Of a DNA stretch of 64,000 nucleotides, positions 51,765 to 61,440 are shown in pieces. Origin of the DNA: Crithidia sp. LVH-60A (lineage: Eukaryota; Euglenozoa; Kinetoplastea; Trypanosomatida; Trypanosomatidae); the NCBI GenBank assembly GCA_030078075.1, contig CP119640.1, positions 992,001-1,056,000 of the forward strand. The letters run 5' to 3'. The number at the start of each line of letters is the position of its first letter. The first letter of the stretch is position 1. The notes beneath the pieces are model-generated. The model searched no databases. It was not told where the DNA came from and was given only the letters and a program-made list of their open reading frames with translations. Position numbers and translations under genes: made by a program.

Positions 51765-54700
51765 CTAATTGACGGGTGCGCCGCGACCACGGCCACCGCC
51801 GCGGTAGCCGCCGTGCTGGCGTCCACGCCCGCCCCTGCCACGCTGAGGCTGTTGCCCGTCGTGACGCCCGTGGTTCGGTGGCTCGATCATGTCGTGCATC
51901 GCGTCCATCTGCATCACCGTCGACAGCTCCGCCTGTTGCCAGTTCATCTGGCCGAGCTGGCGGTTGCCGTGGAAGGTGTCAGGGTCGGGGTCGTCCCACA
52001 GGTCGCCGACGTTGCGGTGATGCGCACCACCACCGCCACCGCGGCCGCGGCCACGGCTGCCCGGTCGTGGCCCGAAGCGCGCCTCCAGCGCCTCCTGCAT
52101 CGCCTCGTCGCGGTACTCCAGCCCACCAATCGCGCCGCCGGCATCGCCAGCGCCGCCCCCGCGTCCCCTGCCACCACCCATGCTTTCCAGATGTCCGCCA
52201 CCACCACGTCGCCCGCCGCCGCGCTCACCGCCAACACCCCCACCACGCGGCGGAGGAGGACCGCCACGGCGCCGCGCCGCCCCTCGTCCGCGTCCACCGC
52301 CACGCTCGCCGCCACCGCCACCGCGTCCGCCGCGTGGCGCACGGTAGTCCTCCGTCGCACCCACGTCACGGCTGTACTGCGGCCGGTCGCGGTAGTGCCC
52401 CTCCGCCGGCACATCGACCGGGGCTGAATAGAAGTGGTCCTCCTGGTCGTCCTTAGGCGGGGGACTCGGCGGCGTCGGGATGTCGTAGCGGGGACCGGGC
52501 GTCTGCTGGATCGGCTGCGGCGACGCGATGGGCGGCGACACAATACGCAGACTCGGGCTCGGGCTGCCGGTCGTCTTGCGGAAGAGAATCTTCGACAGGT
52601 GCACCGCCTCGTTGAAGACGCGGTGCGTCTGCTCGTAGTGCTCCACAATGCGCTGCAGCACCTCCTCGACGCGTTGGTTGATGATCGTCTCGGCGACCTG
52701 CGTGTTCTCCCAGCAGAGGTAGGTGAGGGCCTTCAGCGCGTGCACGATGAGCTTCTCCGTTGACAGGTGGGTCCGCATCGCACTCACAATGAGCGGGATT
52801 GCGCCGGCGTCGGCGAGCAGCTGGCGGTTGTTCTCGGAGTTGAAGGCGAACTGCGAGATGGCGCGGCAGGTCGACTTCTGCAGCAGCGCGTTGTTGCTGT
52901 GCGTCCGCATCGCCTTGAGGATCTCCGGAATCGCATCCACCGCCACGCGCTCCTTAATCTCCGTATTCCACGCCAGCGTTCCGAGGACGGAGCAGCCCAG
53001 CTCGAGCATGCGCAGCCGCTCGAAGTTGTCCATGGCATGAATGACGCACTGCACACCACCCAGCTCAAAGATCTGCTGCTGGGCAACGGTGTTGTCAAAG
53101 GCGAGGGCGCTGAGACCGCCGCACGCATTGAGCTGCACCTTCGGGCTCGACTTGTGCGTCCGCATCGCCGCCAGCAGAAGCGAGACGCCGCCGAGGCGGG
53201 TGACGGCGCGGTTCAGGTCGGCGTGCTCGTAGGCGAGGTGCGCCAGCGCGTTGCACGCCTCCTGCTGCACAAGCTGGATGTGAGGGAAGCGCTTCATCGC
53301 GGCAATCACGGCGTCGGCACCGCTGAGCTGGAAGAGGCGATCTTTGTTCATGGGCGACACGAGCGACAGCGTCACAATTGCGCGGCACGCCTCCTCCTGC
53401 ACCTCGCTCACGTTCTCGTGCCGTCGCATGGCAGCGACGATCTGCTCCAGCGCGGCGGCCGAGTCGTGGAGGGAGACGTTGCTGATGTTGGCCAACGCGC
53501 GGCAGGCGTGCTCCTGCACCTCGTGGTTGTTCGGGTGGTTCCGCATTGCATCTACCACAACCTTGTAGCCGTGATTCGCCGTGATCTGCGCCGCGTTGTT
53601 CTCGTTCGTCCACGACAGGTAGGAGAGCGCGACGCAGCCGTGCATCTGCGCGCGGTCGTAGTTGGGGTGCTGCTCCATGCCGCGAATGATCAAGGGGATG
53701 ACGCCCTTGGCGCTCATCTCGTCGCGGTAGCGCTCGCAGTTGAAGGCGACCTGCGCCAGAGCCCGACACGCGTTCTTGACGAGGCCGGAGCTTGTGTAGT
53801 GCTCGTCGAGCGCCTTCATGATCACCTGCACGCCGCCGAGACGGACGACATCCGCCTTCAGGTCGCTGTTCCAGCACATGGTGCCCACAGCGAGGCAGCC
53901 GTTCTCCTGCAGCCGCGCCTTCTTGCCGCGCCGCATGGCGTCCAAGATGAGCGCCACGCCGCCGTTGTCGACGATGACTTGCTGGCCCGTCTGGTTGTTG
54001 AAGGTTAGCCCTGAGAGCGCCGCACAGGCGGACATGAGGAGGTCCTCGTTGGTCGGGAACTTGCGCATCGCGTTCAGCACGAGCAGCAGCCCGCCGGACT
54101 CGGTGATGCTGGCCGTGATCGTCTCGGAGTCGAAGGAGAGGTAGGAGAGCAGGCTGCACACCTCCTCCTGGATGGCGGCGTTGGCTTGGTAGGTGCGCAT
54201 CATCTCCAGCACGCGCGGCACACACCCGGTGGAGTAGATGCGCGACTTCATCTCCTTCACGTTGATGGCGACGCCGCAGAGAAAGTGGATGCACTCGAGC
54301 ACCACCAGCTCCGACTTGGCGTTGCTGAAGAGCGACGACACGCAGTCCCAGTCAATGAACTGCGACCGCGGCAGGTTGCTGAAGACGCGCAGGACGTGGC
54401 CGCACAGCATCTCCGACTGCTGGTAGCGGGCAAGGGCGTCGGCGAGGTACATCATCGCCGGCGAGTCAGCGTCGACCATGTTCGACGCCCCGGAGCTGGT
54501 GACGTTGGCCATGATGCGTGCCGCGTACGTCGTAATCTCCTCGTCGCTGATGTGCTCGTGCAGCACCCCTTCGAGCGCCGCAACGCCCTTCGCGTCGAGG
54601 AACTCCTGGCTCGCCTGAAGAAAGCGGTCAGGCATCTCCTTGTAGTAGGATGTGAACTCCGCCAGCGCCCGCGTGGCAACGCGCACGATCGCCGCGTCGG

Positions 54701-55214
54701 CGCAGTGAGCCTGCAGCACGCTCGCCAGCTGCGTGATGCCGTCGCCGATGTCGTACAGGTTGAAGTGGGAGAGCAGCGTGGTGGCGGCGGCGACGGTCTT
54801 GCGGTCGCTGAGGAAGCGGCGCAGCGCGTCGACCGCCACCTTTGTCACGCCGAACTCAGAAAACAGGGAAAGCGTAAAGTCGTCGGTGCAGTAGTAGTGG
54901 AAGACGGCGCAGATCCAGCGGATGAACTGGCCCCAGTTGCCGTGCTGCTGCGCCACCGTCACGAGGTTCTCCACCATCTCCTCCACGTCGTCGGGGGAGA
55001 GCTGGGCTCCGACGCAGGTCTTGAGCAGCAGAGAGGCGTTCTGGCCGGCGCTGCTCTCCGTCGACGTCTGAAGGCGGTGCTGCAGCAGGGTCACTCGCTG
55101 CACCGGCGTCTGGGCCTGCACGCAGAGGATGGTGTACTCGGGTGTGTCGGTCCCTTTGAGATTCACCTGCTGCATCGGCGACCCCTTCACCACCTGGTCG
55201 AAAAGATCCTCCAT
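51765..55214 (-). CDS. Armadillo-repeat protein with C-terminal RGG/RG-rich tail, 1149 aa
   Basis: Residues from about 190 to 870 form many tandem armadillo repeats of about 41-45 residues, each with a core such as EVQEHACRALANISN or KVQLNACGGLSALAF and a spacer ending in xAMRxHxxx. Such repeats form a superhelix that binds peptides or proteins. The last 269 residues (about 881-1149) are disordered: a Pro-rich part (YDIPTPPSPPPKDD), then several long RGG/RG clusters from about 960, a short acidic/hydrophobic segment near 1070-1110 and a final GRGGRGRQHGGYRGGGRGRG. RGG tails often bind RNA and are substrates of arginine methyltransferases. No nuclear localisation beyond the RG-rich tail is visible. 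I use the ATG at 55214 (MEDLFDQ); the frame is open 22 residues upstream, but those follow the polypyrimidine/A-run region. Function is unknown; this could be a ribonucleoprotein scaffold. Confidence 0.92.
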   Translation of the reverse strand: MEDLFDQVVKGSPMQQVNLKGTDTPEYTILCVQAQTPVQRVTLLQHRLQTSTESSAGQNASLLLKTCVGAQLSPDDVEEMVENLVTVAQQHGNWGQFIRWICAVFHYYCTDDFTLSLFSEFGVTKVAVDALRRFLSDRKTVAAATTLLSHFNLYDIGDGITQLASVLQAHCADAAIVRVATRALAEFTSYYKEMPDRFLQASQEFLDAKGVAALEGVLHEHISDEEITTYAARIMANVTSSGASNMVDADSPAMMYLADALARYQQSEMLCGHVLRVFSNLPRSQFIDWDCVSSLFSNAKSELVVLECIHFLCGVAINVKEMKSRIYSTGCVPRVLEMMRTYQANAAIQEEVCSLLSYLSFDSETITASITESGGLLLVLNAMRKFPTNEDLLMSACAALSGLTFNNQTGQQVIVDNGGVALILDAMRRGKKARLQENGCLAVGTMCWNSDLKADVVRLGGVQVIMKALDEHYTSSGLVKNACRALAQVAFNCERYRDEMSAKGVIPLIIRGMEQHPNYDRAQMHGCVALSYLSWTNENNAAQITANHGYKVVVDAMRNHPNNHEVQEHACRALANISNVSLHDSAAALEQIVAAMRRHENVSEVQEEACRAIVTLSLVSPMNKDRLFQLSGADAVIAAMKRFPHIQLVQQEACNALAHLAYEHADLNRAVTRLGGVSLLLAAMRTHKSSPKVQLNACGGLSALAFDNTVAQQQIFELGGVQCVIHAMDNFERLRMLELGCSVLGTLAWNTEIKERVAVDAIPEILKAMRTHSNNALLQKSTCRAISQFAFNSENNRQLLADAGAIPLIVSAMRTHLSTEKLIVHALKALTYLCWENTQVAETIINQRVEEVLQRIVEHYEQTHRVFNEAVHLSKILFRKTTGSPSPSLRIVSPPIASPQPIQQTPGPRYDIPTPPSPPPKDDQEDHFYSAPVDVPAEGHYRDRPQYSRDVGATEDYRAPRGGRGGGGGERGGGRGRGAARRRGGPPPPRGGGVGGERGGGRRGGGGHLESMGGGRGRGGGAGDAGGAIGGLEYRDEAMQEALEARFGPRPGSRGRGRGGGGGAHHRNVGDLWDDPDPDTFHGNRQLGQMNWQQAELSTVMQMDAMHDMIEPPNHGRHDGQQPQRGRGGRGRQHGGYRGGGRGRGAPVN

Positions 55215-56125
55215 TGACGTTGCTCTTTTTTTTTTTTTGAAGCCTCGGGTGTGAAGAAGTTGAGAAGAAAACGAGAGCAAGTGCAGTCAGCCGAAAATGT
55301 TTTTTTTTTTTTAAGCCAGAGGGACACTAGGGAAACAAAAATGAATGTGCACCGTTGGGGTGACGATGAGACACTGTAAATATATGAAGCCTACTGATGT
55401 AACCAATGCATACTGATGCTAATTTGATATGATTGCAATATTTAATTATTTTTTTTTTGAAGGGAGGGTATGTGTTAGTAGCAGCGGTATGATGAGGCGA
55501 AAGGAGGAGAGTAAGAGGAATGCGCGGCGGGAAGATTGCTCAGAAAAACGAAGTGCGACGTGAAAGGAAAGTGCAGGTGTCAACCTGGCAGTGAGCAGGA
55601 GTGCAACACCTCTTGGCACTTCTCAATATACACTAAGTTGCACTTCACTCTCGGGCACACTCGCAGTGGCGCCAAACGCTTCAGAGTACATTCCAAACTT
55701 CCACCCGCATTTCTACAGCGAGGACGCTAAACACGTGGCAACTTTTTGGCAGTGTCGTGTTCTCCGTCGACATCCATGTTGGTCGTTGCTTTCTTTATTA
55801 CTGTTCATGTCATATTATTACTTTGCAAAGTATGTGAAGGAGGTGAGGTCGATACGTTCTGAAATAGGATCTGCTCTCTCTCTCTCTCTCTCTCTCTCCC
55901 TTTCTTCTTGATGCAGAAAAAAAAAAGAGAGAGCAACAGAAAGCAGGAAAGCCACACTAGCTCTCAGGAGAATAAAGCACGAGGCAATAAAAAGAAACAA
56001 AAACGTTAGCAGTTTGCGTTGTCGGCCGCGAAGTCGAAGAAGAAAGGAGACGCCAAAGAGGAATCTCGATTAAGAGCTGGAGAATGCGTAAGGTAACGTG
56101 CACAGATGCACAACAACAAAGGGTG
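55215..56125. other. Spacer between the metallo-hydrolase and armadillo genes
   Basis: This spacer contains a CT microsatellite (55874-55898), A/T-rich stretches and a sense pyrimidine tract at about 55257-55283 that probably serves the armadillo gene. No gene is supportable. Confidence 0.5.
55874..55898. repeat. CT microsatellite
   Basis: An uninterrupted CT run of about 12 units lies in spacer DNA. Confidence 0.85.
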
Positions 56126-57202
56126 TTAGCGCTCAAATGTGAAGGCGTGCGGAGGCATTGCAGCCTGCGGAAGGGGTTGAGTTGGCAAGTCGGTGGGAGC
56201 GAAGAGGCGCTTCGACGTCAGCATCCGCCGCGCAGTCGCAGCGAAGGCAATCTGAAAGGCGGTCAAAAACTTCCGCTCGCTCACGATGGTGCGCTTCTCC
56301 CGCTCGCCGTGGCGGCGCACGACCTCGTCCAAGAGCGCGTTCCACGAGCCGCATTGCGCCGCGACGTCAACAGCGCCGCCGTGCGCTAGCAGCAGGCACG
56401 CCACGTCGAGGCTGCGCAGGCGGTCGATGGTGTGCAGGTAAGCCCACTCGTAGTGCACCGGCTGGGGAGAGAAGAAGCCCTTCCGGAGACGTACCATGAG
56501 ATCTGCTGCGTAGAAGGTGCGGGACGGGCGATGGTAGAGGCCGATCATGTGATCTGTGTGCCCGGGAATGTGCACCGCCACCCAGTCGTCGAAGCCCAAC
56601 GGGAGAGGGCTGCCGTCGTGCAGGACGTGCGGGTGCGCTGTGGTGTAGCGCCAGTAGGGCCCCAGCAGCCCCTGCGAGTGGTTGAACGGGTCCTCGGGAC
56701 CGCGGCCGCCGCGCTGGCCAATGTAGAGTAGCATGCCAGCCTCCATCAGCTGCGTCACACGCCCGCCCCAGCCCTTGTATGCCACGTCCATGTAGGCCGG
56801 CTCGGCGATTGAGATGCCCAGCTCCTCATACGCGCGCACCGCCCCGCAGTGGTCGATATGGCAGTGCGACGCAACAGCCAGCTTGAGGTGCTCGGGCAGC
56901 CGGTAGGCCACGCCGTCGCGCTCGCTCAGCACGTGCTCAATAAAAAACTTTACCCGCGGCGCATCCGTCGGCGACCCGCAGTCGAGCAGGAGGAACTGAC
57001 GCCGCTGGGAGTACTGAACAATGTGCAGCGCGGAGGCGTAGCCTGGAATGCTGTGCAGCCGCAGCGGCTCACCGCCGTCTGCCTTTGTCGCGACGCATGT
57101 GGATGAGAGGATGTGGCCCGGTCCCTGATACTTGGCGGGGTGTCCGGCAAAGCGGAACGCTGTTGGCCCGGGAGGGAAGAAAAGCCTACTGAGAGTCCCC
57201 AT
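56126..57202 (-). CDS. Metallo-beta-lactamase-fold hydrolase, 358 aa
   Basis: The metal-binding residues of the fold are present: HxHxDH as HCHIDH (residues 113-118), the third His in IPGHTDH (about 215), the bridging Asp in YAADLM (about 234) and the last His in LLLAHGG (about 274). This pattern suits a dinuclear zinc or iron hydrolase of the glyoxalase II / lactonase / RNase Z-like broad group, but I see no glyoxalase II-specific or RNase Z-specific extras. Insertions occur between the second and third motifs. The N-terminus MGTLSRLFFPPG could be a mitochondrial signal. The frame extends 14 codons upstream, but only from a non-ATG codon, so I take the first ATG at 57202. Substrate is unknown. 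Confidence 0.88.
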   Translation of the reverse strand: MGTLSRLFFPPGPTAFRFAGHPAKYQGPGHILSSTCVATKADGGEPLRLHSIPGYASALHIVQYSQRRQFLLLDCGSPTDAPRVKFFIEHVLSERDGVAYRLPEHLKLAVASHCHIDHCGAVRAYEELGISIAEPAYMDVAYKGWGGRVTQLMEAGMLLYIGQRGGRGPEDPFNHSQGLLGPYWRYTTAHPHVLHDGSPLPLGFDDWVAVHIPGHTDHMIGLYHRPSRTFYAADLMVRLRKGFFSPQPVHYEWAYLHTIDRLRSLDVACLLLAHGGAVDVAAQCGSWNALLDEVVRRHGEREKRTIVSERKFLTAFQIAFAATARRMLTSKRLFAPTDLPTQPLPQAAMPPHAFTFER

Positions 57203-58028
57203 GGTCCGCTGCGTCGTGCACAAAGCGCAGCGCAAGCGTTGCAAGGAACAAAAGAGAAGAGCATAAAAGGTAGTAGAGCGAAAGTGGTGGGCGGGAAAGA
57301 AGAAGAGCTGAAAGCCATCAACACCATTGCAGAAGAGAGAGAGATAGCTAACACTTTCTATGAAAAAAGGGCGTTTAAACGATCCTTTGCCTTACCCACA
57401 CGGAAAAGATGAAGGCAACAAGAAAAGCAGGGTCATCTACCCAACGTGTAACATACTGGTTGGGAAAAAGGCAGCGCTTCGTACTTTTTTTCTTCCCCCT
57501 CACTCCGCGGTTCCGTGCTGCACAGTTTTTCCGTTGATTTACGCCAGCCCGACGTCCGTGACTGCTACCTTATTCGCCGTCAAATTGTACATTTTGCGTC
57601 TTGCTCTGCACCGGGACTCGCGTGGTGGAGGCCACAATAAATGTCGCACGCGTCGACAGCGACCATAGTTGCAGCACACAAAGCAGTTCATGCGAAAAGA
57701 AAAAGCATTTGCCGAGAGCCGAAGCAGCCGCGCAGCTGGAAACAAATAGCCAGACGCGGTTGCAAAAACGTGAGTGGCGGCAGTTACCTACTTTGAGCTT
57801 GCGAGGCTACAGAGCACACAGGCCAGTATATATAGATGCCGATGCGATAGGAACACCGAGAAATACAAAAAGGAGAGTAAATAGTTGAAAGGCGGAAAAC
57901 AATTCTTCAAAAGGCAGAGTTGATCTCTTTCTTTCGAGGTGTGGCGACATACAACGCGATGCCCACAGCGAAAGGGAGGAGAAAAAAAAAAAAGAGCGTC
58001 GGCAAGCGTTGCGAGATCCGCGATCCGA
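57203..58028. other. Spacer between DJ-1 and the metallo-hydrolase
   Basis: This 0.8-kb spacer has purine-rich plus-strand stretches (57245-57320) that give sense pyrimidine tracts for the hydrolase gene. No gene is supportable. Confidence 0.5.
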
Positions 58029-58619
58029 TCACTTGAGGGCACGGACGTCGTCCATCTCGGCAGCCTTGTCGACAAGCAGCATGCTGGAAAGCTTCTCAGC
58101 CAGCTCAGGCGACTTCAAGATAGAGACCGCCGCCAGCCCGAAAAAGATGGCCGTACCCGGGCCACGACTTGTGAGGCAGTTTCCAGACCGCACGACAGCC
58201 TTCTGTGAGTACGTCACACCGGACGGCATCTTATCCTCGAAGTTGGGGAAGCTGGTGGCGGTCTCCACTCCCTCCAGCAGACCCATCGGTCCTAGTGCCA
58301 TGGCCGGCGCGGCGCAGATGGCGCCGTAGAGCTTGTTTGCGGCGCGCATCTCGAGCATGACCTTCTTCAGGGCCTCGCTCTTGCCCAAAAGATCCGCTCC
58401 GGGCATTCCACCAGGGAGCAGAACGGCATCGAAGTCGTCGGCCACCACTTCGGTGATGAGGGCATCGCACTCGATTCGGGTGCCACGGGAGAGTGTGATG
58501 TGCTTCGACTCCGAGACGGAGGCCACCGTGACGCTGATGGCGGCACGAGCAAGGACATCGGTGATGCACACCAGCTCGATGTCCTCCGAGTAGTCTGACG
58601 CGGCAACGAGAACGCGCAT
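58029..58619 (-). CDS. DJ-1/PfpI family protein, 196 aa
   Basis: The DJ-1/ThiJ family includes redox-sensing chaperones, glyoxalase III/deglycase-type enzymes and proteases. The nucleophile elbow is AICAAP with Cys102, and the Glu that supports the cysteine is present in SEDIEL (Glu15), matching Glu18 and Cys106 in human DJ-1. VLLPGGMPGADLL (66-78) and FEDKMPSGVTYSQKAVV are typical of the DJ-1 branch. The length is normal and the ATG gives the standard MRVLVAAS start with a beta strand. No targeting signal is visible, so it is probably cytosolic. Confidence 0.92.
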   Translation of the reverse strand: MRVLVAASDYSEDIELVCITDVLARAAISVTVASVSESKHITLSRGTRIECDALITEVVADDFDAVLLPGGMPGADLLGKSEALKKVMLEMRAANKLYGAICAAPAMALGPMGLLEGVETATSFPNFEDKMPSGVTYSQKAVVRSGNCLTSRGPGTAIFFGLAAVSILKSPELAEKLSSMLLVDKAAEMDDVRALK

Positions 58620-59258
58620 GACGGCAGCTGCGTGCGAATGTACTTTTGTTTGTGACTTCAGTTTTTTCTCAGAAAAAGCGCTAGTAGGGCAAAGATGGTG
58701 AGTGCAGGACAGCCAGAGACTCTTGAATCTGATAATTTTTCTTTTGTATTGTTGGTGGCGTTTCTATTATTTCTAACGTAGCATTCATCAAATTGTAATA
58801 GCGGTGGCGCGCAGAAAAAAGAGTGGAAATCAGATTGAGAATACAGTAGAAAAGCCACTCATTTCTTTGCCTCAAATACGTGAAAAAAAAAAAAGAAGCA
58901 TGTGTATCACGTAAGACACAACTACCTGACGGACCATCTTGGCAATCGCCAGCGGCATCCGCGAGTTTGCGTCACCCTCGACCAGCGACAAAGCATCTCT
59001 TCGCAACCTCCTCGTCACGCTCTGTGCAACTGCATAACAGCCAGCGGTGCACTTCAAACCTCAAGTACTGCGCAGGCAACGTTGCACTACTTTTGTTTCT
59101 ATTGCTCTGGCTCTGTGAACTATGCAACAAAAAACTGCAAGGACAATACGGACGGCACGGTATTGAACGAGACTCTCGACCCGCAGCATCCTCAATAACA
59201 AAAGAAAAACGAAAAAGCAGATGCGTCCTGTTGACAGTCCCTGCACACTCAAGGACTT
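58620..59258. other. Spacer between the OB-fold and DJ-1 genes
   Basis: About 640 bp of A/T-rich spacer. A 61-aa minus-strand frame here begins at a non-ATG codon and has no features. No gene is supportable. Confidence 0.5.
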
Positions 59259-60095
59259 TCAGCCTGACGCCTTAGAGAGGACGACGGATATGTTTCCGCC
59301 AGCTGGAAGCACGTAAAGAACGCAAGACTGGCTCTCCTTTCCAGGTGCAGCCTCCGGAGCCAAGTGGCCTAGAACGTGAACGACATCCCCGACGCCTACG
59401 CACTCGAGGGCAAAAGTGGAGAGCGTAGCACCGACAGCGCGCACCGCCACCCGCATCGAGGCATTGGCACGCACAAAAGGTATTTCGTAGCTGACAGAGA
59501 ATTCGGTACACTTGTTCTCTACTGTTCCACCAGGGAAGATAGCTTTGACCTCGCGTGGAGCCTCCGTAACGACACCCACCAAGGTGACCACCGCGGCGCA
59601 GCCGGAGTGCTGCAGAGAAGGTAGCTTAGCGACCGCGTCGACACTCTTCTCGTCCGGAATGAACTCCTGAGGAGACTTCTCTTGAACAAGTTCCGCCGAG
59701 GAGAGAAACGTCTTCGCCGCGCGCGCCGGCACGTACATCTTGTTTGCCTCCTGTGCCGCTGCGCGGCTTCTCTCATTCAGCAACGCACTTAGCTCCTCAC
59801 TCACGTCCTTCAATTGACTCTGCAGGCGCCTTCGCTTAGCCTCTTCCAATCGCACACGAGCATCCGCCGCCGGTGGTGGCGAAAGATCTGCGGACTTTAG
59901 CAAATCGTCTTCCTCCGTCTTTGCAGTTGAGCCCTTGCCTTCTGACTGAAATCCGGTGTCACAGTTTTCCATTTCGTCCAAAATTGCACTCAAAGGATCA
60001 CTCTCTTTAAGGTGATAGCTCGTGATGGAGAAGGCCCGCCCGTCGCGGCGTGCCTCCTGTAGCGCGACTAGGAGAGCCGGCTGCAAACGGCGCAT
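59259..60095 (-). CDS. OB-fold (SSB-like) protein, probably mitochondrial, 278 aa
   Basis: The C-terminal part (about 165-275) resembles a single-strand-binding OB fold: AAVVTLVGVVTEAPREVKAI is a typical first strand-turn-strand, and GDVVHVLGHLAPE with the following strand SCVLYVLPAGGNISV closes the barrel. The N-terminus MRRLQPALLVALQEARRDG is basic and hydrophobic, a plausible mitochondrial presequence. The middle (about 75-165) is a charged helical region. In trypanosomatids such OB folds occur in mitochondrial SSB proteins and in editosome KREPA proteins, whose OB fold also begins VTLVGVV, so a role in kinetoplast DNA or RNA editing is possible. I cannot choose between these. The ATG at 60095 is the only reasonable start. 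Confidence 0.75.
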   Translation of the reverse strand: MRRLQPALLVALQEARRDGRAFSITSYHLKESDPLSAILDEMENCDTGFQSEGKGSTAKTEEDDLLKSADLSPPPAADARVRLEEAKRRRLQSQLKDVSEELSALLNERSRAAAQEANKMYVPARAAKTFLSSAELVQEKSPQEFIPDEKSVDAVAKLPSLQHSGCAAVVTLVGVVTEAPREVKAIFPGGTVENKCTEFSVSYEIPFVRANASMRVAVRAVGATLSTFALECVGVGDVVHVLGHLAPEAAPGKESQSCVLYVLPAGGNISVVLSKASG

Positions 60096-60510
60096 TGTAC
60101 CACCGGAAATGCTATTGTGAAAACAACAAAAAAATCAGCAGCGTTGTAGAAGAAAATGCGAAGGGCAGACGAAAAAAAAGTGGGTTGGTAACAGTTTTTT
60201 TTTTTTTTCGCAATGGAGGACCAACTTTCTTCCTCGCAATAGAGCAACGGCATAAGCGACAAAAATGCATATACAGGTCTTTCCGTTCGCTTGTGGATGT
60301 GAGGCGCGAGCGCAGAGAAAGGGCGATGGAAAGGCGCTAAAGCGAAGCACATCCTCGCACTACGAGCAAAACCAAGACGCGAGAAAAAGGTCGCGAATGC
60401 AAATGTACCCGTAAAGAAAGAATTTCGCTTGCTCCGGTGTCGCTGACTTTTTGTTTTCTATTGTAAACTGGTTCGCACATTTCGAATCTGTGGTTAGCAC
60501 AACGCATCCA
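60096..60510. other. Spacer between the 171-aa gene and the OB-fold gene
   Basis: About 415 bp of A/T-rich spacer with homopolymer runs; no gene is supportable. Confidence 0.55.
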
Positions 60511-61026
60511 TCACTTGGGCAACAGCCCAGCCTTCACATAGTCCATTCGCTGCTTCTTCGTCAACATCTGATCGTCGATCAGATCCATCCGCGGCTTTGT
60601 CAAGGTTTGGAGCTCCTTTCCCACATTCCAGCGAGACGGGCTGTTCAACTCAAAAACAGATGGAAAGGCTTTGACCCTCACCTTTCCCCCGCTGGTGGCG
60701 TGCTGAAGGGTGTAGACCTGCCGCCTGGACACAAAAAATTTGCCCGTCCAGTCACCTGTGATGTAGTTCTCCTCGGGCAGAAAAAAAGACTGACTTTTCG
60801 CCGACATAAAGCTCCAGTAGTACGGTGCATTAATGTTCATGGCCTGCGTGTTCTTGATGTGTGGCCTGCGGAACATCGGGTACTTGCGCTGGCCTCGGCG
60901 CGCTAGGTAAAATCCAAAAGTGGATTTGGCGATTTTCAAAAAGCGCCGCTGGGCATCGCTCGCAACCGCGAAAGGGCTGCACGCCGGCGACGCCGTCGTC
61001 GCGATAGACGCACAGCGACGGAGCAT
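60511..61026 (-). CDS. Hypothetical protein, probably mitochondrial, 171 aa
   Basis: I do not recognise the family. The N-terminus MLRRCASIATTASPACSP is Ser/Ala/Arg-rich without acids, a good mitochondrial presequence. The mature part is basic and aromatic (FYLARRGQRKYPMFRRPH, YWSFMSAKSQSFF, TGDWTGKFFVSRRQVY) and ends TKKQRMDYVKAGLLPK. Small basic proteins of this type are frequent among the kinetoplastid-specific mitoribosomal proteins, so that is my best guess, without direct support. The gene is flanked by two other probably mitochondrial genes. Confidence 0.7.
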   Translation of the reverse strand: MLRRCASIATTASPACSPFAVASDAQRRFLKIAKSTFGFYLARRGQRKYPMFRRPHIKNTQAMNINAPYYWSFMSAKSQSFFLPEENYITGDWTGKFFVSRRQVYTLQHATSGGKVRVKAFPSVFELNSPSRWNVGKELQTLTKPRMDLIDDQMLTKKQRMDYVKAGLLPK

Positions 61027-61440
61027 CTTTCACCGTACTGCAAATCTGATAATACAACCCACTGGGATAGAGGGAGTGTAAACGAGGAAATCAATAACAG
61101 AAAATTTGTGGGAAAGAAAAAAGGCAGCGTGGTAGTGGTAATTCATAAAACCCACGTGGAACAGCGGTTGCCAACAGTTGAACGGCTTTGACGCGCAGAA
61201 TGCTCTTTTAGACCTTGTGCCCTCACAAACGGTTCTGTTGTATCATTTTCCTCTAGCACACTTGAAGTAAACAGACAAACGCTCCATATCAAAGAGACTC
61301 ACTGACTACGGAATTTAGGTTTTTTTTATTAGTCATTGTAATAGCATGCATGTAAAGACGTGACACCAGTCAGCAATCAACACAAGAGAAGAGAAAGATG
61401 CAGCACGCGGACAAGTGCATCGAGCTACACACGTGCGCCA
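61027..61440. other. Spacer between the GrpE-like paralogue and the 171-aa gene
   Basis: About 414 bp. A purine run on the plus strand near 61112-61126 gives a sense pyrimidine tract, with an AG near 61055, possibly the splice site of the 171-aa gene. No gene is seen. Confidence 0.5.

Noticed and set aside
52767-54008. A 413-aa plus-strand open frame
   Set aside because: It is antisense to the armadillo repeats and repeats with the same period only because the sense gene does.
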